Source: Thalassotalea marina (GTDB taxonomy: Bacteria; Pseudomonadota; Gammaproteobacteria; Enterobacterales; Alteromonadaceae). Taken from it: a DNA stretch of 64,000 bases. Location: assembly GCF_014656435.1 (NCBI RefSeq), contig NZ_BNCK01000001.1:310001-374000 (forward strand), read 5' to 3'. This document shows, in pieces, positions 50,948 through 60,867 of the stretch; the stretch's first letter is position 1; each line of letters starts with the position of its first letter. Under the pieces are notes generated by a model. It was given only the letters and a program-made list of their open reading frames with translations. It was not told where the DNA came from and made no database searches. The position numbers and the translations under genes are program-made.

Positions 50948-51832
50948 ATGTCACCTAACCGCTTTTCCATTCGTCTCACCAGTCCTTGGTTTATTTTTCC
51001 ATTTATCAGCTTGTGGTTAGCTTTAGTTGTTATGTCGCCGATGGACCTTGCGGGAATATCTTCTTACGTAATGTTCAGCTTTTTAGGTGTGTTAGGGGCT
51101 ATTTTTGCCAACTCAACAGGGGCGGGTGGTGGCGTAGTCTTTATTCCTGCGTTTAATGAACTGTCGTTTACTGAACAACAAGCTATTGCGACAAGTTTTG
51201 CTATTCAATGTTTTGGTATGACAGCTGGCTCATTAACTTGGTGGCATCACTATAAAACTGAAAAAAACGAGCTGAAACTATGGCATGGCTTTAAACGCAT
51301 AATCTTAGTCGCAACACTAAGCTCTATATTGGGACTGTGGCTGGTATATGGCAACAATGTTGCGCCACCCAATAGTTTGCACCACAACTTTAGTTGGTTC
51401 TCGCTGGTTTTAGGTTTATGCATAGTCATCACGGTATTTTTTGTTAAACCAAGCAGAGATCATAGTGATGTAGCACTGGTTGATTGGCTAGCTATAGTTG
51501 TTATTTGTTTATTTGGTGGCGCAATTACTGCTTGGCTTTCCGTGGGCGTAGGTGAATTGTTAGCCATTTATTTAATATTAAGGCGTTTTGATGTCACTAT
51601 GGCAGTGGCAGCCGCTGTGATTGTTTCTGCATTTACTGTGTGGTCTGCCATTTGGCAGCATACGTTGGTGTCATTTGAAGTGTATTGGCAGGTCGCTTTG
51701 TTTGCGGGGCCTGGCGCGGTAATTGGTGGAATATTCGCAAAAACCTTAGTAAGTTATATGTCAGCAACCCGCTTAAAATTGTTTTTTGCATTTTGGTTAC
51801 TTGTTATCGGTATTGTTGGTATTAAAGGTTAA
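50948..51832 (+). CDS. TauE/SafE-family (TSUP) membrane transporter
   Basis: This 294-residue protein has about eight helices and the TSUP hallmarks: a glycine-rich GVLGAIFANSTGAGGGVVFIP segment in the first half and WLSVGVGELLAIYLILRRFD in the second. Members export sulfite or organosulfur anions or import small organic acids. Its neighbours give no clear substrate. It shares the strand and close spacing with the YcxB-like gene. Confidence 0.88.
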   Translation: MSPNRFSIRLTSPWFIFPFISLWLALVVMSPMDLAGISSYVMFSFLGVLGAIFANSTGAGGGVVFIPAFNELSFTEQQAIATSFAIQCFGMTAGSLTWWHHYKTEKNELKLWHGFKRIILVATLSSILGLWLVYGNNVAPPNSLHHNFSWFSLVLGLCIVITVFFVKPSRDHSDVALVDWLAIVVICLFGGAITAWLSVGVGELLAIYLILRRFDVTMAVAAAVIVSAFTVWSAIWQHTLVSFEVYWQVALFAGPGAVIGGIFAKTLVSYMSATRLKLFFAFWLLVIGIVGIKG

Positions 51833-51833
51833 A

Positions 51834-51848
51834 TGAGAACGGTTCTCA
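51834..51848. promoter_or_regulatory. Fur box upstream of iron ABC transporter
   Basis: TGAGAAC-G-GTTCTCA is a perfect 7-1-7 dyad, flanked by A/T in AAA-dyad-AAA form, 93 bp before the periplasmic binding protein start codon. It matches the Fur 7-1-7 architecture seen upstream of ferric iron transporters. Confidence 0.75.
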
Positions 51849-51940
51849 AAAGTTGACGAAAGCCCTTTAATTCTTTAATCTTGCCGCCAATTTTACTGTC
51901 GTTAATAGAATCGCTCGATAATAAAAAAACTGGAAGAACT

Positions 51941-52954
51941 ATGTTTAAAAAGACTTTAATTAATTCGGCATTAGCTATTTGTGCCATCTTACCTACATTT
52001 TTGGCTCAAGCCGGCGAAGAAGTTAATGTCTATTCATATCGCCAAGCAAACTTGGTTAAGCCATTATTTGATGTGTTTACTGACCAGACTGGCGTTAAAG
52101 TTAATGTTGTATTTGCTAAGAAAGGTATGGCAGAGCGCTTAGCCAGAGAGGGGATTCATAGCCCTGCTGATGTATTGTTAACAACAGATATTAGTCGTTT
52201 AATCGAATTAAAAGACAAAGGGTTAGTTCAACGTGTGGACTCATCAACCATTGAACAAGCAGTGCCAGCTCACCTGCAAGCAGAGGACGATACTTGGTTT
52301 GCTTTAACGACGCGAGTCCGCAATATTTACTCGTCTAAACGCCTGGGTGATATCGATATAAGTTACGAAGATCTGGCAGATAAAAAATGGCAAGGTCGAA
52401 TTTGCACACGCAGCGGTAAACATCCATATACGGTTGCTTTGGTTGCTTCAATGATTGCTCATCATGGTGAGACAAAAACATTAGAGTGGTTAAAAGGTGT
52501 TAAAGCGAATCTAGCGAGAAAACCTCAAGGTAACGACAGAGGACAAGTTCAAGCTATTCATCAAAATCTCTGTGATTTAAGTTTGGGCAACAGCTATTAC
52601 TTTGGCAACATGTTAACGAATAAAGACCAGAAAGAATGGGCTGATGCCGTGAATATTAACTTTCCAAATCAAGGCGATCGTGGCGCACATATCAACGTGT
52701 CAGGTGTGGCGCTAGCAAAGCATGCTCCAAACAAAGCTAATGCGATTAAGTTAATGGAATTTTTAGTGTCTGAGCAAGCCCAACAAATGTACGCTGAAAC
52801 GAATATGGAATACCCTGTGCGTGAAGGAGTAAAAGTGTCTGACCTTGTAGCTTCATGGGGTAAATTTAAAGCAGATTCTCTGCCATTAACTGAGGTGGCA
52901 AAAAACAGAAAAGCAGCAATAAAACTGCTCGACCAAGCAAAATTTGATCTGTGA
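51941..52954 (+). CDS. Ferric iron ABC transporter substrate-binding protein (FbpA/FutA type)
   Basis: The start is ATG 51941, preceded by GGAAG; the 337-residue product has a signal peptide ending FLAQA. The mature protein begins EEVNVYSYRQANLVKPLF and has the class of periplasmic binding proteins that bind free Fe(III); the twin-Tyr segment NSYYFGNML supplies the iron-binding tyrosines. It overlaps the permease gene by 4 nt (GTGA) and has a Fur-type box upstream, consistent with iron-repressed expression. Confidence 0.93.
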   Translation: MFKKTLINSALAICAILPTFLAQAGEEVNVYSYRQANLVKPLFDVFTDQTGVKVNVVFAKKGMAERLAREGIHSPADVLLTTDISRLIELKDKGLVQRVDSSTIEQAVPAHLQAEDDTWFALTTRVRNIYSSKRLGDIDISYEDLADKKWQGRICTRSGKHPYTVALVASMIAHHGETKTLEWLKGVKANLARKPQGNDRGQVQAIHQNLCDLSLGNSYYFGNMLTNKDQKEWADAVNINFPNQGDRGAHINVSGVALAKHAPNKANAIKLMEFLVSEQAQQMYAETNMEYPVREGVKVSDLVASWGKFKADSLPLTEVAKNRKAAIKLLDQAKFDL

Positions 52955-54579
52955 CTCTAACCCCTAAACGCCCAATATGGGCACTAAGTTCATGGTTGTT
53001 TGCACTGGCGCTTATGGCGCCAGTTGCCGTTATGATATGGTCAGCTTCTTCGGCAAACCATGATACTTTTTTGCATCTATGGCAAACAGTTTTACCAGAT
53101 TACATCATCAACACCCTGTTGTTGGGCGGATATGTCGTCTTGCTGGTTATATGTTTTGGTGTGATCTCAGCCGCTTTAGTCACTCGCACGAATGTATATG
53201 GGCGCAAGATGTTACGATGGCTGCTATTGCTGCCATTGGCTATGCCTGCTTATGTCATTGCTTATATTTATACTGATTTGTTCGATTATGCTGGCCCAGT
53301 TCAGCGCTTTCTCCGCGATATATTTGCTTGGCAATCACCTCAAGATTACTGGTTTTTTGATATTAGGAGTTTGTTTGGTGCGGCGCTAATGATCGCGCTG
53401 GTGCTTTTTCCTTATGTTTACATGTTGGTGCGTACGGCCTTTGAATGCCAAGATCCACAAATGATAAGAGCAGCGCGTTCGCTAGGATTAAATGCAAGAC
53501 AAACCTTTTTTAAAGTTTCATTACCATTAGCTAGGCCTGCCATAGCGATATCAGCGAGTTTGGTGTTAATGGAAACGTTAGCAGATTTTGCAACGGTGCA
53601 ATATTTTGCCGTCAATACCCTAACAACCGCAATTTATGATACATGGTTGGAATATGGCGAGCTTTCTACCGCCAACGCGATTGCCAGCGTTTTGTTGATA
53701 TTTGTATTGATCGTGTTGGTATCAGAGCAACGTGCTCGTGCTAAACAGTCACACCAAGTTAATTCACGCCAACACATCGAACATGTTTATACATTAACTG
53801 GCATTGAGCAAATTGCCGCTAGTGCATTTTGTTGGGGGCTCGTTGTTTTTGGCTTCTTGTTACCTTGTGGCATTTTGTTAGACATGGCATGGCGATACTT
53901 CGATGTTGAGCAATTTAACACTTTGTTGTCGTCTGGTCTTAATAGCTTAGAAGTTTCCTTTTACGTAGCATCTATTGCTAGTGTGTTAGCGCTATTATTT
54001 GTGTTGTTTAGACGATTAAGTCAGGTAAAACTGTCAGCACTACCATTAAAGATCTCGGGGCTGGGTTATGCTATCCCTGGGACGGTGTTAGCGATGGCGA
54101 TGTTAGCAACATTTGGACCTTTAGATCATGTGATTAATGATCTAGCAGTGCAATTTGGTTTTAACGCGCCAGGGTTAGTTTTATCAGGCAGTGCTTTTGC
54201 AATCGTATTTGCTTTGGTGACTCGATTTTCAGCTATTGCCAATGGCACCATAGCCAGTGGCGTTGAACAAATACCACAATCACTCGATTATGCCCCCGCA
54301 AGTTTAGGTGTTGGCTTGTGGCAAACTATCAGACAAGTGCATATTCCACTACTTAAATCCTCATTTGTTGTTGCTTGGTTGTTAGTGTTTGTTGAAGCGA
54401 TGAAAGAATTGCCAGCGGTATTGGTTTTAAGGCCGTTTAATTTTGATACTTTAAGCACACATATTTATCAAATGATATCCGATGAACGCTTGGAGCAAGG
54501 CGCAATTGGCGCTATCCTCATCGTTGCCTTTGGTTTGATCCCAATTGTCATACTAAATAAAAAAGAGAAAAATCATTGA
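52951..54579 (+). CDS. Ferric iron ABC transporter permease (FbpB type)
   Basis: The GTG start at 52951 overlaps the binding protein by 4 nt. This 542-residue protein has two fused permease units of about six helices each. The cytoplasmic EAA loops are visible as DPQMIRAARSLGLNARQTFF and PQSLDYAPASLGVGLWQTIR. The doubled layout is normal for FbpB/SfuB. It forms the channel through which the FbpA-like protein delivers Fe(III). Confidence 0.93.
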   Translation: MTLTPKRPIWALSSWLFALALMAPVAVMIWSASSANHDTFLHLWQTVLPDYIINTLLLGGYVVLLVICFGVISAALVTRTNVYGRKMLRWLLLLPLAMPAYVIAYIYTDLFDYAGPVQRFLRDIFAWQSPQDYWFFDIRSLFGAALMIALVLFPYVYMLVRTAFECQDPQMIRAARSLGLNARQTFFKVSLPLARPAIAISASLVLMETLADFATVQYFAVNTLTTAIYDTWLEYGELSTANAIASVLLIFVLIVLVSEQRARAKQSHQVNSRQHIEHVYTLTGIEQIAASAFCWGLVVFGFLLPCGILLDMAWRYFDVEQFNTLLSSGLNSLEVSFYVASIASVLALLFVLFRRLSQVKLSALPLKISGLGYAIPGTVLAMAMLATFGPLDHVINDLAVQFGFNAPGLVLSGSAFAIVFALVTRFSAIANGTIASGVEQIPQSLDYAPASLGVGLWQTIRQVHIPLLKSSFVVAWLLVFVEAMKELPAVLVLRPFNFDTLSTHIYQMISDERLEQGAIGAILIVAFGLIPIVILNKKEKNH

Positions 54580-55622
54580 AGCCCATCTTAACGATTAAAA
54601 ACTTGTCTGTTCTTTTGCAAGATAAACTGATTTTGCAAGATGTTGAGTTATCCTTGGCCGAAGGTGATATTTTAGGATTAGTAGGCCCTAGTGGTTGTGG
54701 CAAAACGACTTTGTTAAACACCATTGCGGGGTTTGTTGAGCAAAGCCGTGGTGAAATTTGTATTGACGACATTCATATCGGTGCTGGTTCTCATGTGCCA
54801 CCAGAGAGGCGGCAAGTTGGGGTAATTTTCCAAGATTACGCGTTATTCCCACATAAAACCGTGGGGCAAAATATTGCTTTTGGTATTCAAAAACTGAAAA
54901 AAAGTGAGCAAGATTATCGCGTTGCTGAATTGTTAAAGTTGCTGGCGTTAACTGAACTATCGGAACGTTTTCCACACCAGTTATCCGGTGGACAGCAACA
55001 ACGAGTTGCCATTGCTCGAGCGTTGGCCGTTAGACCAAAACTACTTTTACTTGATGAGCCGTTTTCAAATATAGACGCACGATTACGTGATGAATTAATG
55101 ATTGAACTTCGCTCGTTGTTAAAGTCGTTTAACATGAGCGCAATCTTTGTTACTCATAACAAAGATGAAGTGTTTACATTTGCTGACAAAATAGCGTTAC
55201 TGCATCAAGGAAGTATCATACAAACAGGCGCACCAAAAGCCGTATTTGAACAACCTGCCAGCTGGCAAGTGGCTGACTTTTTGCAAATTGGCAGTTGGCT
55301 GAAAGTGAAATCAGTTGGTAATAGTCTGTTTACAGCACTTGGCGAAGTTAATTGTGAGCAGCTCACAGACACGCCTGATTCGTCGATAGAGTTATTAATT
55401 AAGCCTAAATACTTAAAGCTCATTGAAGCAGAAGCAAATTGCATCGTTAAACACATTACTTTTACTGAGCAAGGCTATCATTACATCTTAGCTAGCTTAG
55501 ATAAGCACTGTGCGTTATCATTTGAGCGCTTAAGTTTTTATAGTGAACAGTTATTGGCAGTGGGTGAAAAAGTCGCGATCCACATTATTGCACATCAATA
55601 CCAAATTTTTGTCCGAGAATAA
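54576..55622 (+). CDS. Ferric iron ABC transporter ATP-binding protein (FbpC type)
   Basis: The start is TTG 54576 within a TTGA overlap with the permease stop. The 348-residue protein has Walker [11 protein letters not shown]-loop [10 protein letters not shown], signature LSGGQQQR, Walker [10 protein letters not shown], the H-loop VTHNK and a C-terminal TOBE-like regulatory domain ([16 protein letters not shown]). It powers the ferric transporter. The third gene completes the Fur-boxed operon. Confidence 0.94.
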   Translation: MKPILTIKNLSVLLQDKLILQDVELSLAEGDILGLVGPSGCGKTTLLNTIAGFVEQSRGEICIDDIHIGAGSHVPPERRQVGVIFQDYALFPHKTVGQNIAFGIQKLKKSEQDYRVAELLKLLALTELSERFPHQLSGGQQQRVAIARALAVRPKLLLLDEPFSNIDARLRDELMIELRSLLKSFNMSAIFVTHNKDEVFTFADKIALLHQGSIIQTGAPKAVFEQPASWQVADFLQIGSWLKVKSVGNSLFTALGEVNCEQLTDTPDSSIELLIKPKYLKLIEAEANCIVKHITFTEQGYHYILASLDKHCALSFERLSFYSEQLLAVGEKVAIHIIAHQYQIFVRE

Positions 55623-55632
55623 CCTACTGATA

Positions 55633-55697
55633 TCCACAAAGCCCAATTTTTACAAAAAATTTAGTGAAATTTGGGCCGCTGATCCACAAAACTCCAC
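55633..55697 (-). promoter_or_regulatory. Minus-oriented GTGGA repeats upstream of mraZ
   Basis: TCCAC (GTGGA on the minus strand) occurs at 55633, 55683 and 55693. The last two have a 10-bp period, as MraZ boxes do, and the first is in phase 50 bp upstream. They face the plus-strand array at 55806. Confidence 0.35.
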
Positions 55698-55767
55698 AAA
55701 AACATAAACTTCGCCGAAAGCCTTTATTTTATTGCTGATCACGGCGATCAAAATAGCAATTCTTTGC

Positions 55768-55797
55768 TTGACATACCTTTACTTATCTCTCTAAACT
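55768..55797 (+). promoter_or_regulatory. Promoter of the mra/dcw cluster
   Basis: TTGACA at 55768-55773 and TAAACT at 55792-55797 are separated by 18 bp and lie 66 bp upstream of mraZ. It is the best sigma-70 match in this intergenic region. Confidence 0.65.
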
Positions 55798-55805
55798 GTA
55801 TCAAT

Positions 55806-55840
55806 GTGGAAAAAAGTGGGGAAAAGTGGATCTTGATGGA
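55806..55840 (+). promoter_or_regulatory. MraZ-box array
   Basis: GTGGA (55806), GTGGG (55816), GTGGA (55826) and ATGGA (55836) are spaced exactly 10 bp apart, just downstream of the -10. MraZ of other bacteria binds direct TGGG-type repeats with 10-bp spacing to repress this operon, so this array fits autoregulation. Confidence 0.7.
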
Positions 55841-55863
55841 TTCTACGGATTAAAAACAAGGTT

Positions 55864-56322
55864 ATGTTTAGAGGCACCAGTTCAATTACGTTAGACAGTA
55901 AGAACAGAATCACGATACCGACGAAGTATCGCGAGGAGCTTATGAACGATTGCCAAGGAAAATTGATCTGTACCGTTGATATTCAAAATCCATGCTTGTT
56001 GTTATACCCACTTCCAGAATGGGAAGAAATTGAATTAAAGCTATGCAACTTATCCAACATTAACCCGCAAGAGCGTTTATTGCAGCAAGTATTACTAGGC
56101 AATGCTTCTGATTGCGATATGGATAAAAATGGCAGATTGCTCATCAATGGCCCCCTTTGTGAACACGCAAACTTGGCAAAAAATGTCATGCTTGTTGGCC
56201 AGTTAAAACGATTTGAAATTTGGTGTGACGAGGCATGGAAAGCACATATGCAAAAAGGCATCGCGCAAATTCAATCTGGCCAAGTAGAGCTTACAGAAAG
56301 ATTGTTAGATCTTTCACTTTAG
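55864..56322 (+). CDS. mraZ: MraZ transcriptional regulator of the dcw cluster
   Basis: This 152-residue protein begins MFRGTSSITLDSKNRITIPT and carries two AbrB-like MraZ domains (also DKNGRLLINGPLCEHANL near the middle). It represses its own operon through GTGG repeats in the promoter, and such repeats lie 24-58 bp upstream. Nearby genes follow the standard order mraZ-rsmH-ftsL-ftsI-murE-murF-mraY-murD. Confidence 0.96.
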   Translation: MFRGTSSITLDSKNRITIPTKYREELMNDCQGKLICTVDIQNPCLLLYPLPEWEEIELKLCNLSNINPQERLLQQVLLGNASDCDMDKNGRLLINGPLCEHANLAKNVMLVGQLKRFEIWCDEAWKAHMQKGIAQIQSGQVELTERLLDLSL

Positions 56323-56361
56323 AAATTAACAAAAACTTAAAAACAACGGCGATAACACAAC

Positions 56362-57300
56362 GTGCAACCTGATAAATCTCACATTTCTGTGATGCTAGAC
56401 GAGGCAGTCGCAGAGCTTGCGTTAGATCCTGATGGCGTCTATATCGATGGCACGTTTGGTCGCGGTGGTCATTCTGGATTAATCCTTAGTAAACTTTCTA
56501 AAAATGGTCGACTTGTCGCCATTGACCGCGATTTAACAGCCATTGAAGCGGCTAAAAAATTTGCCGATGATGCTCGATTTTCTATCGTGCATTCTGGCTT
56601 TAGCGAATTACTACAAATTGCTGAACAACAGCAACTGATGGGTAAAGTAGACGGTATTTTACTCGATTTAGGTGTTTCTTCACCGCAACTAGATCAAGCA
56701 GAGCGCGGCTTCAGTTTTATGAATGACGGCCCACTTGATATGCGGATGGACACATCAAAAGGCCAAACTGCTCAAGAATGGTTAGCTGTTGCTGATGTTG
56801 AAGATATTAGCTGGGTATTAAGAACATTTGGTGAAGAAAAACATGCGTGGCGTATTGCTAATGCAATTGTAGATGCCCGTGAAGAAGAGCCTTTAACACG
56901 TACGGGGCAGCTTGCAGCACTTATCAAAAAAACTGCACCACAAAGAGAAATCAAAAAGCATCCAGCAACACGAAGCTTTCAAGCTATTCGTATGTACATT
57001 AACAGCGAGCTTGAACAAATCGAAAATGCGCTAAAAGCATCTTTATCAGTGTTAAAGCCAGGTGGTCGATTAGTCATTATCAGCTTCCACTCACTTGAAG
57101 ATCGATTAGTAAAACAGTTTATGAAAAAACACTCACAAGGTAAGCAAGTCCCACGAGGTCTGCCAGTGAGTGAAGAAGAAATTAATAAAGGAAAGAAACT
57201 ACGTTTAGAAGGCAAATATAAACCTTCAAAATATGAAGTAGAGGCTAACGTTCGCTCTCGCAGTTCAGTGATGAGAGTGGCTACAAGGTTGGCGGATTAA
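56362..57300 (+). CDS. rsmH: 16S rRNA m4C1402 methyltransferase RsmH
   Basis: The GTG start at 56362 ([13 protein letters not shown]) is standard. The 312-residue SAM-dependent enzyme has [30 protein letters not shown] and the C-terminal [12 protein letters not shown], all typical of RsmH (MraW). It methylates N4 of C1402 in 16S rRNA. It sits 2 bp before ftsL. Confidence 0.97.
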   Translation: MQPDKSHISVMLDEAVAELALDPDGVYIDGTFGRGGHSGLILSKLSKNGRLVAIDRDLTAIEAAKKFADDARFSIVHSGFSELLQIAEQQQLMGKVDGILLDLGVSSPQLDQAERGFSFMNDGPLDMRMDTSKGQTAQEWLAVADVEDISWVLRTFGEEKHAWRIANAIVDAREEEPLTRTGQLAALIKKTAPQREIKKHPATRSFQAIRMYINSELEQIENALKASLSVLKPGGRLVIISFHSLEDRLVKQFMKKHSQGKQVPRGLPVSEEEINKGKKLRLEGKYKPSKYEVEANVRSRSSVMRVATRLAD

Positions 57301-57302
57301 TC

Positions 57303-57614
57303 ATGTCTTCCAAAGTCATTTTGGCTTTTGAAGTTTGGCATGACATTAAGCAACACATTGCAATATATGTGTTGCTTTTGTTGGTTGTACTTTCAGCGTT
57401 TTCAGTGGTGTATTTTACGCACTTAAATCGCCAGAGCACCAGCGAGTTAGAACATTTATTGACTGAACGCGATGTATTAGATGTTGAGTGGCGTAATTTG
57501 TTACTAGAGCAAAATAGCTTAGCTGAACACAGTGCCATTGAGTCTGAAGCAGAAAGAAAATTGCAGATGGTAAAACCTACTGCAGACAATGAAGTAATTA
57601 TTAGGTTGAAATAA
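57303..57614 (+). CDS. ftsL: Cell division protein FtsL
   Basis: This 103-residue bitopic protein has a cytoplasmic N terminus, one helix (AIYVLLLLVVLSAFSVVYF) and a periplasmic coiled coil with leucine-zipper-like spacing (LEHLLTERDVLDVEWRNLLL). It links FtsB and FtsQ to FtsI and FtsW at the division site. Position between rsmH and ftsI confirms the call. Confidence 0.94.
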   Translation: MSSKVILAFEVWHDIKQHIAIYVLLLLVVLSAFSVVYFTHLNRQSTSELEHLLTERDVLDVEWRNLLLEQNSLAEHSAIESEAERKLQMVKPTADNEVIIRLK

Positions 57615-57617
57615 CAA

Positions 57618-59345
57618 GTGGCAACTAAGGTAAGTAAGTACAAACAAATAACAGCGTCATGGCGATTTTATCTCGTCATCGGTGTTATTGTGCTCGTTTA
57701 TTTTATCTTGATTGCTCGAACAGCCTACATTCAAGTGATTGAACCGGAAATGCTCAAAGAGCAGGGTGATATGCGATCACTTCGTACCACAGCAAACAAA
57801 GTACATCGTGGTTCTATTGTTGACAGAAATGGCGTTGAACTAGCGGTCAGTGTTCCTGTGCAGACGGTATGGGCAGATCCAAAAGTTGTTATGGAAAATA
57901 ACGCCCTGTCTATGACTGAACACTGGAAAGCACTGGCAGATGTACTTGATAAAGACGTTAAAACAATTACTGAGCGTGTAGCTCGTGACCCTGCAAAACG
58001 TTTTGTCTATGTTGAACGACAAGTGTCTCCAGCGATGGCTGACTACATCAAGCAGTTAAAAATTCCTGGTATTTATTTACGAAAAGAATCAAAACGTTTT
58101 TATCCAACGGGTGAAATTAGTGCTCATATTGTTGGCTTTACCAATGTTGACGACGAAGGTATTGAAGGTATTGAACGTGTTTTTGATGATGCGTTAACCG
58201 GTGAACAAGGGCAAAAACGTTTTCGAAAAGATGCCAAAGGCAATCGTATAGAAGTATTGGAGTCAATAAAAGCGACGCCGCCTAAAGACGTAACGTTAAG
58301 TATAGATCAACGAGTTCAAGCACTGGCCTATCGTGAATTAAAAGGCGCGATCAAAGCGTTTAAAGCGAGTTCAGGCTCAGTTATCGTTGCCGATGTTTCT
58401 ACTGGAGAAATCTTGGCGATGGCAAACGGCCCTTCTTATAACCCCAATAATCGTCGTGGCGTTGCTATTCACCGTTTCAGAAATCGTGCTATTACTGACT
58501 TTTATGAGCCTGGCTCTACAATGAAGCCTATTGCTGTGTTATCTGCTCTAGAATTTGGAGCCATTGAAAAAGATACGGTAATCGACACTAGCAAACGCAT
58601 TATGCGCCTTGGTGGTCGACGAGTTAGTGACCCAAGAAGCTACGGTAAACAAACGCCTGAAGATATTTTAGTCAATTCATCAAACTTGGGCACTTCGATG
58701 TTAGCCCTGTCTTTGCCAAAAGAGTTTTTCCTAGACTCGTATTTTAATGCGGGTTTTGGTGAGTCAACAGGCATTGAACTTATTGGCGAAAGTCAAGGCA
58801 TCATGCATACACGTTCTCGCTGGTCACAAGTTGAATTGGCAGCACTTTCTTATGGTATGGGCGTTTCTGCAACAACTTTGCAAATGGCGCGCTTTTACTC
58901 TGAAATTGCCAATGGTGGTATGAAACTACCTTTTACCATTATTAAACGTGATCCAAAGGCTCCGATAGTTAATAAAGAGCGTGTTTTTTCTGAGAAACAC
59001 TCAAAAAATGTGTTGCTGATGTTAGAGCAAGTTATTGCTCGTAAATATAAAAATGCGGCAGTTGATGGCTATCGAGTCGCAGGTAAAACCGGCACGGCAT
59101 TTAAAGCGGTAGCTGGCGGATATGGTAACGACTACGTTGGTTTGTTTGCTGGTATCGCACCTGTTTCAGATCCAAAAATTGTCGTTGTGGTTGTTATCAA
59201 TGAACCTGGTGGCGACCTTTATCACGGTGGTGAAATTGCCGCGCCTGTATTTTCTCGTGTTATGCAAGGCTCATTGCGTTTATTAAACATTGCACCAGAC
59301 GAACATACTGCTCCTAACGCTAAAAAAGGAGACAGTAATGCATAA
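57618..59345 (+). CDS. ftsI: Penicillin-binding protein 3, septal transpeptidase FtsI
   Basis: The GTG start at 57618 lies 3 nt after ftsL. The 575-residue class B PBP has an N-terminal membrane anchor (about 15-35), a dimerisation domain (RGSIVDRNGVELAVS) and a transpeptidase domain with active-site STMK (EPGSTMKPIAV), SSN (VNSSNLGTSM) and KTGT (VAGKTGTAFK). It crosslinks septal peptidoglycan. It overlaps murE by 8 nt. Confidence 0.97.
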   Translation: MATKVSKYKQITASWRFYLVIGVIVLVYFILIARTAYIQVIEPEMLKEQGDMRSLRTTANKVHRGSIVDRNGVELAVSVPVQTVWADPKVVMENNALSMTEHWKALADVLDKDVKTITERVARDPAKRFVYVERQVSPAMADYIKQLKIPGIYLRKESKRFYPTGEISAHIVGFTNVDDEGIEGIERVFDDALTGEQGQKRFRKDAKGNRIEVLESIKATPPKDVTLSIDQRVQALAYRELKGAIKAFKASSGSVIVADVSTGEILAMANGPSYNPNNRRGVAIHRFRNRAITDFYEPGSTMKPIAVLSALEFGAIEKDTVIDTSKRIMRLGGRRVSDPRSYGKQTPEDILVNSSNLGTSMLALSLPKEFFLDSYFNAGFGESTGIELIGESQGIMHTRSRWSQVELAALSYGMGVSATTLQMARFYSEIANGGMKLPFTIIKRDPKAPIVNKERVFSEKHSKNVLLMLEQVIARKYKNAAVDGYRVAGKTGTAFKAVAGGYGNDYVGLFAGIAPVSDPKIVVVVVINEPGGDLYHGGEIAAPVFSRVMQGSLRLLNIAPDEHTAPNAKKGDSNA

Positions 59346-60867
59346 GGTTTCGCCTTTATTTATTAAAAACTGGCTGGCTGAGTTTGAAATTACACTTAAC
59401 GTAACGTTTGATGAAGCCGAACGCTTTTTAGTAAACGATAGCCGTCAGATAAAAGCGCACGATATCTTTTGTGCAATCAATGGTCATAACCAACACGGTG
59501 CAGATTTTGTTGATGATGCCTTGGCAAAAGGTTGTGATTTAATTTTGCTTGAGTGCGACCTAGCTTCACAACACGGCAATACACAGACGCGCCAAAATAA
59601 TGCGGGACAGTCTGTAGACGTTGTTTCATTTTATCAATTAAACCGTCAATTGTTTGCGCTAGCAAAAGCGTTTTACCAAGCACCACAAGACTCGTTAAAT
59701 ATCATTGGTATCACGGGGACTAATGGAAAAACTAGCACTAGCCAAATTCTTGCAAGATTACTGCAACTACACGGCGAAAACGCTGCCGTAATTGGTACTA
59801 ATGGTGCTGGCAACATAGACCATATTTGCCCCATTAATAACACTACGCCAGGCGCAACAGAATTACACCAATTGATGTGGCAATTTAAAGAGCAAGGCGA
59901 CAAACACGTGGTAATGGAAGTGTCATCTCATGCGCTTGCTCAAGGCCGTGTGCATAGTGAACTATTTGATATTGCTATGTTTACAAATTTGACTCGCGAT
60001 CATCTGGATTACCATCAGACGATGGAAAATTATGCCGCAGCAAAATTTCAAATATTCTCACAACAAACTCAACAATTGGCGGTTGTTAATGGTGACGATA
60101 ACCAAGCACAAGCTTGGTTGCCACGATTAGATAACAAACAATCTGTTGTTGTTTACGGGTTTTCTCCACAGATAAGCAAAGCGTCAGCATTTGTACAGGC
60201 AACAGAAATAAATTTACATGCAAAAGGATGTGACTTTTTACTGCGTACTCACGTTGGTGATATCAGACTAAGCAGCCGTTTGCTGGGCCAATTCAATATC
60301 GCCAATTTATTGGGCGCTATTGCGGTGTTAGTCAGTAGGGCTGTTCCTCTATGCACTATTGCTGAGCTTGTTAGTAAATTAAGTCCCATTGCTGGTCGTA
60401 TGGAAACCTATGGCGGAAATGGCAAGGTCACTGCGGTGGTTGATTACGCTCATACCCCTGACGCTCTAGATAACGCTCTTGTTGCATGTCGTCAACATTG
60501 TAAAGGCGCTCTTTGGGTGGTATTTGGCTGTGGCGGTGATAGAGATACAGGTAAGCGCGCTTTAATGGGAGAAGTTGCAGAGCAACATGCAGATCACATT
60601 GTGATCACTAATGACAACCCAAGAAGTGAGGCACCTGAGAATATAGCAAATGACATTTTGTCAGGCTGTATTCATCAGGAAAAAATTAACATAGTGCTTG
60701 AAAGGCAAGAAGCAGTGCTATTTGCACTGAATAACGCAGCTGCGCATGACGTGGTTTTGTTGGCTGGGAAAGGTCATGAAAACTACATAGAAATGCAAGG
60801 CAAACGAATTAATTATGATGAAAGAGAGCTGGTTAGCTCTTATTTCGCCCAAGAGGCACGCTTATGA
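59338..60867 (+). CDS. murE: UDP-MurNAc-tripeptide synthetase MurE
   Basis: ATG 59338 (MHKVSPLFIKNWL) with AAAGGAGAC upstream is the start; an extension to 59290 lies inside ftsI. The 509-residue Mur ligase has the ATP loop ITGTNGKTSTSQ, the central-domain catalytic region and the DNPRSEAP motif, which specifies meso-diaminopimelate. It adds m-DAP to UDP-MurNAc-dipeptide in the cytosol. It overlaps murF by 4 nt. Confidence 0.96.
   Translation: MHKVSPLFIKNWLAEFEITLNVTFDEAERFLVNDSRQIKAHDIFCAINGHNQHGADFVDDALAKGCDLILLECDLASQHGNTQTRQNNAGQSVDVVSFYQLNRQLFALAKAFYQAPQDSLNIIGITGTNGKTSTSQILARLLQLHGENAAVIGTNGAGNIDHICPINNTTPGATELHQLMWQFKEQGDKHVVMEVSSHALAQGRVHSELFDIAMFTNLTRDHLDYHQTMENYAAAKFQIFSQQTQQLAVVNGDDNQAQAWLPRLDNKQSVVVYGFSPQISKASAFVQATEINLHAKGCDFLLRTHVGDIRLSSRLLGQFNIANLLGAIAVLVSRAVPLCTIAELVSKLSPIAGRMETYGGNGKVTAVVDYAHTPDALDNALVACRQHCKGALWVVFGCGGDRDTGKRALMGEVAEQHADHIVITNDNPRSEAPENIANDILSGCIHQEKINIVLERQEAVLFALNNAAAHDVVLLAGKGHENYIEMQGKRINYDERELVSSYFAQEARL

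Noticed and set aside
55631-55640. TATCCACA considered as a DnaA box or replication origin
   Set aside because: Only one near match, no AT-rich unwinding element or dnaA/dnaN context; the repeats fit MraZ sites better.
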